From positions 81,156-145,155 of the forward strand of contig NZ_BMNK01000010.1 in assembly GCF_014646515.1 (NCBI RefSeq): 64,000 nucleotides of DNA, given 5' to 3'. The translations under genes and the position numbers were made by a program. Source of the stretch: Nonomuraea glycinis (GTDB lineage Bacteria > Actinomycetota > Actinomycetes > Streptosporangiales > Streptosporangiaceae). The notes under the pieces are model-generated. The model was not told where the DNA came from and made no database searches. It was given only the letters and a program-made list of their open reading frames with translations. Positions 35,740-45,045 of this stretch are shown here, piece by piece. Within the stretch, counting starts at the first letter, position 1; each line of letters begins with the position of its first letter.

Positions 35740-37095
35740 ATGTCGCGAAATTTCCGAAAGATCCTGCTGTCCTTAGCCACCCCCCTGGCTCTGATCGCAA
35801 CCCTGGCCATCGCCAACCCCGCCAGCGCCGCCCAGGCCATCCGCCTCCAGTACAGAACCAGCGCCCCCGGCACCACCACCGCCCAAGCCGAGCCCTGGCT
35901 CCAGCTCTTCAACGACGGCACCACCACGATCCCCCTCAACCAGGTCAAAATCCGCTACTACCTCACCGGCACCGAGACCTACCGCTTCGCCTGCTCCTGG
36001 GCGGTGATCTCCTGCTCAACGGTCACCGGCCACTTCGTCCCCCAATCAGCCGGCGCGCAGTACCTGGAGATCGGCTTCACCGCAGGCCAACTGGCCCCCG
36101 GCGCCACCACAAGAGACCTGCAACTCCGCTTCTACCGAGCCGACTGGCAGAGCTTCACCCAGAACGACGACCCCTCCTACGGCCCCCAGACCTCCTACAC
36201 GGACTGGAACAAGATCGCCGTCTACGTGAACGGCCAGCTGGCCTGGGGCGACCCATCCGGCAGTAACCCAGACCCGGACCCCGACCCGACAGACCCACCC
36301 GGCCCCGGCGGCGTCCTGTTCGACGATTTCACGTACACGAACTCCAGCGACCCCAGGCTGGCTCAGCGCGGCTGGACCGTGCGCGGCAGCTCGGGCGGCC
36401 CAGGCGTGCCCGGCGCCACCTGGTCCCCGTCGGCGATCACCTTCCCCAGCGGCCTGCTCACCTTGGACTCCTCGACGAACGGCACCAACTCGGGCACCGT
36501 CCACACCGAGCTCTCCACCGCCAACCGCAAGTTCTTCGAGGGCACGTACGGCGCCCGCGTGCGTTTCACCGATGCCCCGACCAGCGGCCCCGACGGCGAG
36601 CACGTCGTGCAGACGTTCTTCACCATCACCCCGCTCCGCTTCAACCTGGACCCCGACTACGGCGAGCTCGACTTCGAGTATCTGCCGAACGGCGGCTGGG
36701 GCGAGCCGTCCAACATCCTCTACACCACGAGCTGGGAGACCTACCAGGCCGAGCCGTGGCAGGCGGTGAACGCGCACACCGAGGAGCGCGCCAGCTTCGC
36801 CGGCTGGCATGACCTGGTGATCCAGGTGTCCGGCGGCCACATCAAGTACTACGTCGACGGCCGGCTGTTCGCCGACCACAGCGGCATCTACTACCCCGAG
36901 ACGCCGATGTGGATCATGTTCAACCAGTGGTTCATCGACCTCCAGGCCGCCACCGGCACCCGCACCTACCGCCAGCAGGTCGACTGGGTCTACCACGCCA
37001 AGAACGAGGTCGTCTCGCCTGCCGGCGTGCTGAGCCGGGTCAACGACCTCCGCGCCGAGGGCACCGCCTTCCGCGACACCGTCCCCAACCCGTAG
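35740..37095 (+). CDS. Secreted GH16-type glycosidase with N-terminal CBM3-like domain
   Basis: 451 aa. Signal peptide to about residue 31 (ending NPASA). A CBM3-like domain spans 35-180 (IRLQYRTSAPG, LNQVKIRYYLTG, YTDWNKIAVYVNGQLAWG). A DPDPDPTDPPGPGG linker is followed by a GH16-like beta-sandwich with YGELDFEYL, matching the ExDxE catalytic motif, and MWIMFNQWFIDLQ. It should cleave a beta-glucan or related polysaccharide outside the cell. The ATG at 35740 follows AAGGAG. It lies between the SIS gene and the sugar importer, so the released oligosaccharide may feed that transporter. Confidence 0.82.
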   Translation: MSRNFRKILLSLATPLALIATLAIANPASAAQAIRLQYRTSAPGTTTAQAEPWLQLFNDGTTTIPLNQVKIRYYLTGTETYRFACSWAVISCSTVTGHFVPQSAGAQYLEIGFTAGQLAPGATTRDLQLRFYRADWQSFTQNDDPSYGPQTSYTDWNKIAVYVNGQLAWGDPSGSNPDPDPDPTDPPGPGGVLFDDFTYTNSSDPRLAQRGWTVRGSSGGPGVPGATWSPSAITFPSGLLTLDSSTNGTNSGTVHTELSTANRKFFEGTYGARVRFTDAPTSGPDGEHVVQTFFTITPLRFNLDPDYGELDFEYLPNGGWGEPSNILYTTSWETYQAEPWQAVNAHTEERASFAGWHDLVIQVSGGHIKYYVDGRLFADHSGIYYPETPMWIMFNQWFIDLQAATGTRTYRQQVDWVYHAKNEVVSPAGVLSRVNDLRAEGTAFRDTVPNP

Positions 37096-37107
37096 CGAGA
37101 AGGCACC

Positions 37108-38367
37108 ATGAAACACCGACTCACCGCCGCGGTGGCGGCACTGGCCCTGGCCGCGGCGGCGTGCGGCTCGGGCGCGAGCACAGGCACCCCGGCGAGCAGC
37201 GGCCCGGTCAAGCTGGCCGTCTGGATCATGGACGGCAGCGTCACGCAGGACCTGCTGAAGACGTTCGAGACCCGCTACGAGACCGCCCATCCGAAAACAG
37301 ACCTAGACCTCCAGATCCAGGCGTGGGACGGCATCGGCGAGCGGGTGACCGCCGCGCTGGCCAGCACCGACGCCCCCGACGTGATCGAGGTGGGCAACAC
37401 CCAGGTGGCGCAGTACGCGGCCAGCGGCGGCGTCACCGACCTCACCGCCAAGGTCGCCGACCTCAAGGGCGAGGACTGGCTGCCCGGCCTGGCCCAGCCG
37501 GGCAACATCGACGGCAAGCAGTACGGCGTCCCGTGGTACGCCGCCAACCGGGTCGTCGTCTACAACAAGGACCTGTTCGCCAAGGCCGGCATCGACACCC
37601 CACCGAAAACCAGGGACGAATGGCTAAATGTCACGGAAAAGCTGAACAAGGGCGGTAACCAGGGCATCTACCTCCCCGGCCAGACCTGGTACGCGCTCGC
37701 CGGATTCGTCTGGGACGAGGGCGGTGACCTCGCCGTACAAGAAGGCGGCAAGTGGCGAGGCGCCCTGGACACCCCGCAGGCGCTGGCCGGGATGGACTTC
37801 TACAAGCGCCTCCAGGCCCTCGGCAAGGGCCCCAAGGAGGCCGACGAGGCCAACCCGCCCCAGCACGAGGTGTTCGCCCAGGGCAAGACCGCCCAGATCG
37901 TCGCCGTCCCCGGCATCGCCGCCCGCGTCCTGGAGGTCGAGCCGAAGCTCAAGGGCAAGATGGGCTTCTTCCCGATCCCCGGCAAGACCGCCGACAAGCC
38001 AGGCGCCGTCTTCACCGGCGGCTCCGACCTGATCATCCCGGCCGCGGCGAAGCACCAGGACGAGGCCTACGAGGTGATCAAGGAGCTGGCCGGCGAGCAG
38101 TTCCAGACCGAGCTGGCCAAGGCCATGAGCTTCGTGCCCAACCGCACGTCGCTGGCCTCGGTGCTGTCCGGGGACGAGGGCACCGCCGCCATGGCGGTCG
38201 GCGCCGCCGTCGGCCGGGCCACCCCGAACACCCCCAACTGGGCGGCCGTCGAGGCCACCTCGGTCATCAAGCAGTACATGACCGCGGTGCTCACCGGCGC
38301 CGACCCCGCCACCGAGGCCAAGAAGGTCTCCGAGTCCATCACCACGACACTCAACAGCGGGTCCTGA
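37108..38367 (+). CDS. Sugar ABC transporter solute-binding lipoprotein (DasA-like)
   Basis: 419 aa. Lipobox LALAAAACGS (Cys about residue 19), then a type I solute-binding fold: VKLAVWIMDGSVTQDLLKTF, APDVIEVGNTQVAQYAASGG and YGVPWYAANRVVVYNKDLF, resembling binding proteins for N,N'-diacetylchitobiose of the DasA kind. Starts 12 nt after the GH16 gene and is followed by two permeases. No ATPase is encoded here; a shared MsiK-type ATPase elsewhere is expected. Confidence 0.83.
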   Translation: MKHRLTAAVAALALAAAACGSGASTGTPASSGPVKLAVWIMDGSVTQDLLKTFETRYETAHPKTDLDLQIQAWDGIGERVTAALASTDAPDVIEVGNTQVAQYAASGGVTDLTAKVADLKGEDWLPGLAQPGNIDGKQYGVPWYAANRVVVYNKDLFAKAGIDTPPKTRDEWLNVTEKLNKGGNQGIYLPGQTWYALAGFVWDEGGDLAVQEGGKWRGALDTPQALAGMDFYKRLQALGKGPKEADEANPPQHEVFAQGKTAQIVAVPGIAARVLEVEPKLKGKMGFFPIPGKTADKPGAVFTGGSDLIIPAAAKHQDEAYEVIKELAGEQFQTELAKAMSFVPNRTSLASVLSGDEGTAAMAVGAAVGRATPNTPNWAAVEATSVIKQYMTAVLTGADPATEAKKVSESITTTLNSGS

Positions 38368-38368
38368 G

Positions 38369-39247
38369 TTGCGGACCCGCTCCCTGTGGCCCTACCTGCT
38401 CATCGCGCCAACGGTGGCGGGTGGGGCCTTCCTCCTCCTTTACCCGCTGCTCAAGGCGGCCGTGATCTCGCTGCAGCACTTCCGGATGGGCGAGCTCATC
38501 CGGGGCGGCGCCGCGCTCGTCGGCCTGGAGAACTACCAGGAGCTGCTGGGCGGCGCCGAGTTCTGGCAGGTGCTGCTGCGCACGGTCGTCTGGACCGCGA
38601 TCAACGTGGCGCTCATCGTGGCGCTGGCCACCGGCGTCGCCCTGATGCTCGTCCGGCTGCGGCGCGGCATGCGCCTGGCCCTGATGAGCGCGCTCGCCCT
38701 GGCCTGGGCCACGCCGGTGATCGCGGCCACCACGATCTTCCAGTGGCTGTTCCAGTCGGAGCTCGGCGTGGTCAACTGGCTGCTGACCACGCTCGGCCTC
38801 GACTCCTTCGACGGCTACACCTGGTTCGCGAACGGCAACGCGACCTTCGCCGTCCTGGTCATCCTGGTCGTCTGGCAGTCGGTGCCGTTCGCCGCGCTCA
38901 CCCTCTACGCGGGCCTGACCACGATCCCGGCCGAGCTGTACGAATCGGCCAGGATCGACGGCGGTACCGGGTGGCAGGTCTTCTGGAAGATCACCGTACC
39001 GATCCTCAGGCAGCTCTTCGCGCTGATCACCGCGCTGGAGGTGATCTGGGTGGCCAAATGCTTCCCGCAGATCTGGGTGCTCAGCCAGGGCGGCCCCGGC
39101 GACGCCACCACCACCCTGCCGATCTACGCGTTCAAGGTCGCCCGGGTGCTGCACCGCTACGACTTGGGCTCGGCGGTCGCCCTGCTCACCGTCGGCATCC
39201 TCGCCGTGGCCCTGATCAGCAACCTGCGACGGATGGTCCGCTCATGA
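38369..39247 (+). CDS. Sugar ABC transporter permease (MalF/DasB-like)
   Basis: 292 aa with about six transmembrane helices (PYLLIAPTVAGGAFLLLYPL first). The cytoplasmic EAA loop is YESARIDGGTGWQVFWKITVP. TTG start 1 nt after the stop of the binding-protein gene; its end overlaps the next permease by 4 nt. It forms the membrane channel with that permease. Confidence 0.9.
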   Translation: MRTRSLWPYLLIAPTVAGGAFLLLYPLLKAAVISLQHFRMGELIRGGAALVGLENYQELLGGAEFWQVLLRTVVWTAINVALIVALATGVALMLVRLRRGMRLALMSALALAWATPVIAATTIFQWLFQSELGVVNWLLTTLGLDSFDGYTWFANGNATFAVLVILVVWQSVPFAALTLYAGLTTIPAELYESARIDGGTGWQVFWKITVPILRQLFALITALEVIWVAKCFPQIWVLSQGGPGDATTTLPIYAFKVARVLHRYDLGSAVALLTVGILAVALISNLRRMVRS

Positions 39248-40062
39248 GAAGGCTCACGCTCAACGCCGCGGCGCTGGCCGTACTGCTGGTGACGATCTTC
39301 CCGGTGTACTGGATGTTCCTGACGGCGTTCAAGCCGACCCGGGACATCCAGTCGGAGACCCCGACGTTCTGGCCCACCGCCCCCACGCTGGAGCATTTCG
39401 CGACCGCCGTGAGCGCGCCCGGGTTCTGGACCTTCTGGCGCAACAGCTTGCTGGTGACCGTGGTCGCGGTGCTGCTCGCGCTGGTGGTGGCGCTGCTGGC
39501 GGCGTTCGCGGTGGCCCGGATGCGGTGGCGGGGGAGGGGCGCGTTCGTGGTCATGGTGTTCGCCGCGCAGATGGCGCCGTGGGAGGCGCTGCTGGTGCCG
39601 GTGTTCATCATCGCCAGGGACACCGAGTTGCTCGACTCGCTGGCCATGCTGACCGGGGTCTACTTCATGATCACGCTGCCGTTCACGATCGTCGCCCTGC
39701 GCGGGTTCCTCGCCGCGATCCCGCCGGAGCTGGAGGAGGCGGCCCAGGTCGACGGGTGCAGCCGGCTCGTGGCGTTCCGCCGGGTGGTCTTTCCGCTGCT
39801 CGCGCCAGGGCTGATGGCGACGTCGCTGTTCGGGTTCATCACCGCCTGGAACGAGTTCGCCTTCGTCAACGTGCTGATCATCAAGGACCACGACAAACGG
39901 ACGCTGCCCGTCTGGCTGTCGTCCTTCCGCGACGTCTTCGGCACCGACTGGGGCGCGACCATGGCCGCCGCCAGCCTCTTCGCGCTCCCGGCGCTGCTGC
40001 TTTTCCTCTTCCTGCAGCGCCGCGTGGGCACGGGCATGACAGCAGGGGCGATCAAAGGGTGA
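39244..40062 (+). CDS. Sugar ABC transporter permease (MalG/DasC-like)
   Basis: 272 aa with about six helices. EAA loop LEEAAQVDGCSRLVAFRRVV and the family C-terminal GMTAGAIKG. ATGA overlap with the first permease. It converges on the kinase gene with only 15 bp between stops, a region carrying a small duplication of the sequence GGGGCG(G/A)TCAAGGGGTGAA. Confidence 0.9.
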   Translation: MRRLTLNAAALAVLLVTIFPVYWMFLTAFKPTRDIQSETPTFWPTAPTLEHFATAVSAPGFWTFWRNSLLVTVVAVLLALVVALLAAFAVARMRWRGRGAFVVMVFAAQMAPWEALLVPVFIIARDTELLDSLAMLTGVYFMITLPFTIVALRGFLAAIPPELEEAAQVDGCSRLVAFRRVVFPLLAPGLMATSLFGFITAWNEFAFVNVLIIKDHDKRTLPVWLSSFRDVFGTDWGATMAAASLFALPALLLFLFLQRRVGTGMTAGAIKG

Positions 40063-40077
40063 ACCAAGCGGGGGCGG

Positions 40078-41016
40078 TCAAGGGGTGAAACGGGCGTGCG
40101 CGGCCTTCCGATCCTCCTCCGGCAGCAGGTCGCGGGTGGCCAGCCAGGCCGCCGCCCCCGCGATGTCCCGCGCCGTCGCCACCTCCTGGTCGGCCAGCAA
40201 CTCCTGGACGCCCTGCCGTACCGGACCTTCGTTCGTCAGCACGCTCCCCGCGAGCACCACCGGACCGGAGACATGCACCCGCCTGACCGTGGCGACCAGG
40301 TGATCGGCCGCCTCGCGGGCGATCCCGAGGGCCATCGGGTCGCCCGCCGAGGCGGCCCGGCTCACCAGGGACGACAGCGCGGCCAGCCGCATGTGGTCCG
40401 CCTGCGCGAGCCGTACCAGTCGATCGGCGGTGTCGCGCGGCGCGGAGCGGCGCTCGGCGCCGAGGAAGTGCTCCAGCACCAGCTCGGTGAGCAGGCCGGC
40501 GAAGGAGCCGCGGTCGAGGGACGCGGCGACGGCCTTGGCGGCGGCGCGGCCGATCCAGAAGCCGGAGCCCTCGTCGCCGAGCAGCCAGCCGAGGCCGTCG
40601 GCGATGGCCACCATCTCGTAGCCGGCGATCCGGGCCGCCACCGCGCCCGTGCCCGACAGCAGCAGCGAGCCGTCCGGCTCGGGCGTGCCCGCGGCGTAGG
40701 CGATCGTCACGTCGCCCGTGAGCCGGGGGCCGGCCGGGATGCCCAGGTCGGCCCAGATCCTGCCCAGCGCGGGCGCCATCGACTGGACATGCCCCGCGAC
40801 CCCGGCCAGGGACGCCACCACGCGGGAGCCGTCCTGGCCGGTCAGCGCCTCATGCAGGGTGTCACCGATGGCGGTCACCGCCTTGGCCAGGCCGTGCGCG
40901 CTGGGGTTGCCCGCGCTTCCGGTGGCGTAGCCGACGCGGGTGCCGTCGAGGGTGTGCACCGCGACCCGGGTGGAGGTGGCCCCGGCGTCGACTCCGACTA
41001 CGAGCGAATAAGTCAC
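40078..41016 (-). CDS. BadF/BadG-type N-acetylglucosamine kinase
   Basis: 312 aa ASKHA-fold kinase: phosphate-1 loop LVVGVDAGATSTRVAV, GVAGHV, GDVTIAYAAG, LLSGTGAVAARI and GWLLGDEGSGFWIG, typical of eukaryote-like GlcNAc kinases in actinomycetes. GTG start at 41016; codons upstream belong to the RpiR regulatory region. It is divergent from RpiR copy 2 and lies between the two importer modules, so it probably phosphorylates the imported amino sugar and supplies the RpiR ligand. Confidence 0.86.
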   Translation of the reverse strand: MTYSLVVGVDAGATSTRVAVHTLDGTRVGYATGSAGNPSAHGLAKAVTAIGDTLHEALTGQDGSRVVASLAGVAGHVQSMAPALGRIWADLGIPAGPRLTGDVTIAYAAGTPEPDGSLLLSGTGAVAARIAGYEMVAIADGLGWLLGDEGSGFWIGRAAAKAVAASLDRGSFAGLLTELVLEHFLGAERRSAPRDTADRLVRLAQADHMRLAALSSLVSRAASAGDPMALGIAREAADHLVATVRRVHVSGPVVLAGSVLTNEGPVRQGVQELLADQEVATARDIAGAAAWLATRDLLPEEDRKAAHARFTP

Positions 41017-41095
41017 GATCAGATTGTGGGTCTTGACTTGACCGCTTTGCAAGAATAATTTTCGCCAGAAGACGCGATATCCGGAAGGAATATTC
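41017..41095. promoter_or_regulatory. Divergent kinase/RpiR promoter region
   Basis: 79 bp, AT-rich centre GAATAATTTTC plus the palindrome GAATATTC next to the RpiR GTG. Similar AT-rich ATAATT words flank the first RpiR gene, so these may be RpiR contacts; weak evidence. Confidence 0.35.
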
Positions 41096-41965
41096 GTGAC
41101 TTCAGGAGCACTGGGTCGAATCGCCACCGAACTGTCCGGTCTGCCCGAGGCGTTGCGCCGGGTCGGCGAGGTCATCCTCGCGGATCCGGCGGAGGCCGCC
41201 AGGTCGACCATCATCACGCTGGCCGAGCGCGCGGGCAGCTCGCCCGCGACCGTGACGCGGTTCTGCCGCGCCTTCGGCTTCACCGGCTACGCCGAGCTGC
41301 GGGTGGCGCTGGCCACCGAGACCGGCCGGGCCGCCCAGGCGGGCTGGGGCGCCGGCGTGGGGCACGAGATCGGCCCCGACGACCCGATCGACGCGGCCAT
41401 CGAGGTGATGGCCGCCGCCGACACCCGGCTCATCCAGGACACCGCCGCCCAGCTCGACCCGGGCGTGGTGGCCAAGGTCGCCGACGACATCATCGCCGCC
41501 CGCAGGGTGCTCCTGGTCGGCGTCTCCACCAGCGGCAACGTCGCGACCATGCTGGAGGGCCGGCTGCGGCGCATCGGCATCCCGTGCTGGAGCGCGGGCG
41601 ACGCGCACGTCGCCCTGTCGGAGGCGGCCCTGATGACCGCCGAGGACATCGCGATCGGCATCAGCCACCGCGGCCGCACCCGGGAGGTCATGGAGGCGCT
41701 GGCCGAGGCTGGCAGCCACGGCGCCAGGACGGTCGCCGTCACCTCCTTCGCCCGCTCCCCGCTGGCCGAGCTCGCCGACCTGGTGCTGACGACGGCCAGC
41801 AGGGAGACCACGTTCCGGCTCGGCGGGCTGGCCGCGGTCCACTCGCAGCTGTTCGTGCTCGACGCCGTCTACGTGGCGGTCGCCCAGCGCACCTACGAGC
41901 GCACCAACCAGGCGTTCGAGCTCACGATCAGCGCAGTGGAGAGCCACCGCGTGGAGAGAGGCTAG
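41096..41965 (+). CDS. MurR/RpiR-family regulator, copy 2
   Basis: 289 aa, paralogue of the regulator at 34.0 kb with the same layout: HTH at 15-75 (PEALRRVGEVILADPAEAAR, GSSPATVTRFCRAFGFTGYA) and SIS domain from 115 (RRVLLVGVSTSGNVATMLE, GISHRGRTREV). GTG start with GGAAGGA upstream. Stop and next ATG are adjacent. It probably controls the divergent kinase and the SIS-ngcEFG genes. Confidence 0.9.
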   Translation: MTSGALGRIATELSGLPEALRRVGEVILADPAEAARSTIITLAERAGSSPATVTRFCRAFGFTGYAELRVALATETGRAAQAGWGAGVGHEIGPDDPIDAAIEVMAAADTRLIQDTAAQLDPGVVAKVADDIIAARRVLLVGVSTSGNVATMLEGRLRRIGIPCWSAGDAHVALSEAALMTAEDIAIGISHRGRTREVMEALAEAGSHGARTVAVTSFARSPLAELADLVLTTASRETTFRLGGLAAVHSQLFVLDAVYVAVAQRTYERTNQAFELTISAVESHRVERG

Positions 41966-42700
41966 ATGACGTACGCATCCATGGCCCTGGAGCTGGCCCG
42001 TCAGGTCGCCGAGACACAGCAGGAGCCGGTGCGCCGCGCGGCGGCGGCCGTCGTGGCGTCGCTGCGGGCGGGCGGCGTGGTCAACGCGTTCGGGTCGGGG
42101 CACTCCGAGGCCATCGCCATGGAGATCGCGGGCCGGGCGGGCGGCCTGGTGCCCAGCAACCGGCTCACGCCCAAAGACCTGGTCCTGTACGGCGGCGAAC
42201 CGGCCAGTGTGCTCACCCCCGAGCTCGAACGCGATCCGGCGGTCGCGCACCGGATCTACGAGCTGGCGCCGGTCGCGCCGCAGGACGTGTTCGTGCTGGT
42301 CTCCAGCTCGGGCGTGAACGGCACGGTGGTCGAGCTGGCCTCGATCGTCAAGGAGCGCGGCCACCAGTTGATCGCGATCACCTCGGTCAAGCACAGCATC
42401 CAGATGACCTCCCGGCACCCGTCGGGCGGCAAGCTGCTGGACCTGGCCGACATCGTGCTGGACAACGGCGCGCCGTACGGCGACGCCCTCATGGAGTTGC
42501 CCGGCGGCGGCAGCTACGGCGCGGTCTCCACGATCACCTCGGCGCTGCTGGCCCAGATGGTCGTCACCGAGGCCGTGGACCTGCTGGTGGAGCTGGGTGA
42601 GACGCCTCCGGTCTACCTGTCGGTAAACGTTACCGGCGGCGACGAGCACAACAAGGCCCTGGAGAGCCGCTACGCGGGACGCATCAGACGTGGAGCTTGA
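41966..42700 (+). CDS. SIS-domain sugar-phosphate protein, copy 2
   Basis: 244 aa, close paralogue of the SIS protein at 34.9 kb: VVNAFGSGHSEAIAMEIAGR, LVSSSGVNGTVVELAS, GAVSTITSALLAQMVV. Starts directly after the RpiR stop, so translation is coupled. In the NgcEFG context it may act on GlcNAc- or chitobiose-derived phosphosugars. Confidence 0.85.
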   Translation: MTYASMALELARQVAETQQEPVRRAAAAVVASLRAGGVVNAFGSGHSEAIAMEIAGRAGGLVPSNRLTPKDLVLYGGEPASVLTPELERDPAVAHRIYELAPVAPQDVFVLVSSSGVNGTVVELASIVKERGHQLIAITSVKHSIQMTSRHPSGGKLLDLADIVLDNGAPYGDALMELPGGGSYGAVSTITSALLAQMVVTEAVDLLVELGETPPVYLSVNVTGGDEHNKALESRYAGRIRRGA

Positions 42701-42719
42701 CCAGTCAGGAGTAGTTCAC

Positions 42720-44132
42720 ATGACCAACACCCCCCACCACATCACCCGGCGCGCGCTCCTGCGTGCCGCCGCCATCGCCCCCGTGGCGGGCGCGCTCGCC
42801 GCGTGCGCCACCCCGCAGAGCCAGGCCCCCGCCTCGTCGGCGGCCCCGCTCGCCACCAGCGCCGCCAACCCGTTCGGCGTGGACGCCAAGAAGCCGCTGG
42901 AGGTGTGGATCTTCGACGGCGGTTTCGGCGACGCCTACGCCACCGACATCCACCAGCCGCTGTTCAAGACGAAGTATCCGGACGCGGCGATCAAGCACAA
43001 CGTCACCAAGGAGATCACCAAGGTCCTGCAGCCGAGGTTCGCCGGCGGCAACCCGCCGGACGTCATCGACAACTCCGGCGCCAACGCCATGGACCTGGGC
43101 GCGCTGGCCCAGGACGGCCAGCTCCAGGACCTCACCCCGATGCTGGACGCGCCGAGCTGGGACGACCCCGCCGTCAAGGTCAGGGACATCCTCGACCCGG
43201 CGGTGGTCGAGTTCGGCACCTACGACGGCAAGTTCAGCGTGCTGGGCTACGTCAACTACATCCACGGCATCTGGTACTCACAGAAGGTCTTCCGGGACAA
43301 CGGCTGGACGGTGCCGACGACCTGGGACGAGTTCCTCAAGCTGTGCGAGACGATCAAGAAGTCCGGCAAGATGGCGCCGTTCACCTACGCCGGCAAGCAC
43401 CCGCAATATCTCTACGAGCCGCTGCTCACCATGGCCGCGAAGATCGGCGGCAACGAGGTCCTCGTCAACATCGACAACCTCGAGGACGGCGCCTGGTCCA
43501 GCGAGCCGATGAAGACGGCGGCCACCGCCTGGGCCGAGGTCGGCGCCAAGTATCTGATGGAGGGCACCGCCGGCCTGGACCACGTCCAGACCCAGACGGC
43601 GCAGAACAAATACCAGGTGGCCATGCTGCCGTCCGGGTCGTGGCTGGAGAACGAGCAGAAGACCACCACCCCCGACGACTTCGAGTACGGCATGTTCCCC
43701 ATCCCCGACTTCACCGCTTCCGACAAGATGCCGCACGGCACCCTGCACACCCAGCCCGGCGAGTCGTTCATCGTCCCGTCGAAGGGCGCCAACCCGCAGG
43801 GCGGCATGGAGTACCTGCGGGCCATGCTCTCGAAGAAGGCGGCCGGCGACTTCAGCGAGCTGGTCCGTACCGTGTCGGTGGTCAAGGGCGCGGGGGAGGG
43901 GCGGGAGCTGTCGCCCGGCGCGAAGAGTGCCACGGCGGCGATCGCCGCCGCCGGCGCCAACACCGTCTACTACCGCTGGCGCACCTGGTACGCCCAGCTC
44001 CACGACGAGGCCGTCGCCGCCACCGGGCAGCTCATGAGCGGCGGCGTCACGCCCGAGGAGTACGTGCAGCGCCTGCAGAAGAAGGCGGATGAGATCAAGA
44101 ACGACTCCTCGATCAAGAAATACAAGCGCTGA
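42720..44132 (+). CDS. ngcE: N-acetylglucosamine/diacetylchitobiose-binding lipoprotein NgcE
   Basis: 470 aa. A twin-arginine-like signal ITRRALLRAAAIAPVAGALA ends in a lipobox Cys (LAACAT), so it may be exported folded by Tat and then lipidated. The mature part has NPFGVDAKKPLEVWIFDGGF, VLQPRFAGGNPPDVIDNSGA, YIHGIWYSQKVF and LPSGSWLENEQK, matching NgcE of Streptomyces. The ATG at 42720 follows AGGAG; upstream in-frame codons lie in the intergenic gap. First gene of ngcEFG; its stop overlaps the next start by 1 nt. Confidence 0.9.
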   Translation: MTNTPHHITRRALLRAAAIAPVAGALAACATPQSQAPASSAAPLATSAANPFGVDAKKPLEVWIFDGGFGDAYATDIHQPLFKTKYPDAAIKHNVTKEITKVLQPRFAGGNPPDVIDNSGANAMDLGALAQDGQLQDLTPMLDAPSWDDPAVKVRDILDPAVVEFGTYDGKFSVLGYVNYIHGIWYSQKVFRDNGWTVPTTWDEFLKLCETIKKSGKMAPFTYAGKHPQYLYEPLLTMAAKIGGNEVLVNIDNLEDGAWSSEPMKTAATAWAEVGAKYLMEGTAGLDHVQTQTAQNKYQVAMLPSGSWLENEQKTTTPDDFEYGMFPIPDFTASDKMPHGTLHTQPGESFIVPSKGANPQGGMEYLRAMLSKKAAGDFSELVRTVSVVKGAGEGRELSPGAKSATAAIAAAGANTVYYRWRTWYAQLHDEAVAATGQLMSGGVTPEEYVQRLQKKADEIKNDSSIKKYKR

Positions 44133-45043
44133 TGTTCAACACCTATCGCCGGGGCCTGTTCATCACCGCGTTCCTGGCGGCCCCGGTGACGCTCTACCTG
44201 GTCTACGTCATCTCGCCGTACGCCCAGGCGTTCTACATCGCGATGACCGACTGGCGAGGCGTGACCGCCACGCCGAACTTCGTCGGGCTGGACAACTTCG
44301 TCAGGCTCTTCTCCGACGGAGTCTTCTGGAAGGCGGTCACGCACAACGCGGCGCTCCTCGTGCTGCTGCCGCTGGTGACGATCGTCATCGCCCTGTTCTT
44401 CGCGTTCCTGCTCAACGTGGGCAGCGAAGGGCGGGGCGTGGGCGGGGTCGCCGGGTCGAAGTTCTACCGGGTGCTGTTCTTCTTCCCGCAGGTGCTGGCC
44501 GTGACCGTGGTCGCGGTGCTGTTCCAGCAGGTGTTCCGGCCCGACGGCAGCGGCATGCTGAACGGGCCGCTGATGGCGCTGGGGGCGAGGCCGGTGGGCT
44601 TCCTGTCCGATCCGGACGTCGCGTTCTGGTCGGTGCTCGGCGTCATGGTGTGGCAGGCGGTCGGCTTCTACGTGGTGCTCTTCTCGGCCGGGCTCGCCTC
44701 CATCCCGCGGGACATGTTCGAGGCGGCGCAGATCGACGGGGCCGGGCGGGTCAGCCTGTTCTTCCGGATCACGCTGCCGCTGCTCTGGGACACCGTGCAG
44801 GTGGCCTGGGTCTACCTCGGCATCCTGGCGATGGACGTGTTCGCGATCGTGTGGGTGATGACGGACCAGCACGGCGGCCCGGACTTCTCCACCACGGTCA
44901 TGGCCACCGAGATCTACCGCAACGCCTTCCAGCACTTCCGCTTCGGCTACGCCTCGGCGCTGGGCGTCGTGATGTTCTTCTTCACCATCGGCTTCGCCAT
45001 CCTGTCGCTGCGCCTGTCGCGTCGCGAAAGAATCGAGTACTAG
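44132..45043 (+). CDS. ngcF: GlcNAc/chitobiose ABC permease NgcF
   Basis: 303 aa, about six helices (GLFITAFLAAPVTLYLVYVI first). EAA-type loop MFEAAQIDGAGRVSLFFRIT. It overlaps ngcE by 1 nt (TGATG). With NgcG it forms the membrane pore; the ATPase is supplied in trans. Confidence 0.9.
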   Translation: MFNTYRRGLFITAFLAAPVTLYLVYVISPYAQAFYIAMTDWRGVTATPNFVGLDNFVRLFSDGVFWKAVTHNAALLVLLPLVTIVIALFFAFLLNVGSEGRGVGGVAGSKFYRVLFFFPQVLAVTVVAVLFQQVFRPDGSGMLNGPLMALGARPVGFLSDPDVAFWSVLGVMVWQAVGFYVVLFSAGLASIPRDMFEAAQIDGAGRVSLFFRITLPLLWDTVQVAWVYLGILAMDVFAIVWVMTDQHGGPDFSTTVMATEIYRNAFQHFRFGYASALGVVMFFFTIGFAILSLRLSRRERIEY

Positions 45044-45045
45044 AG

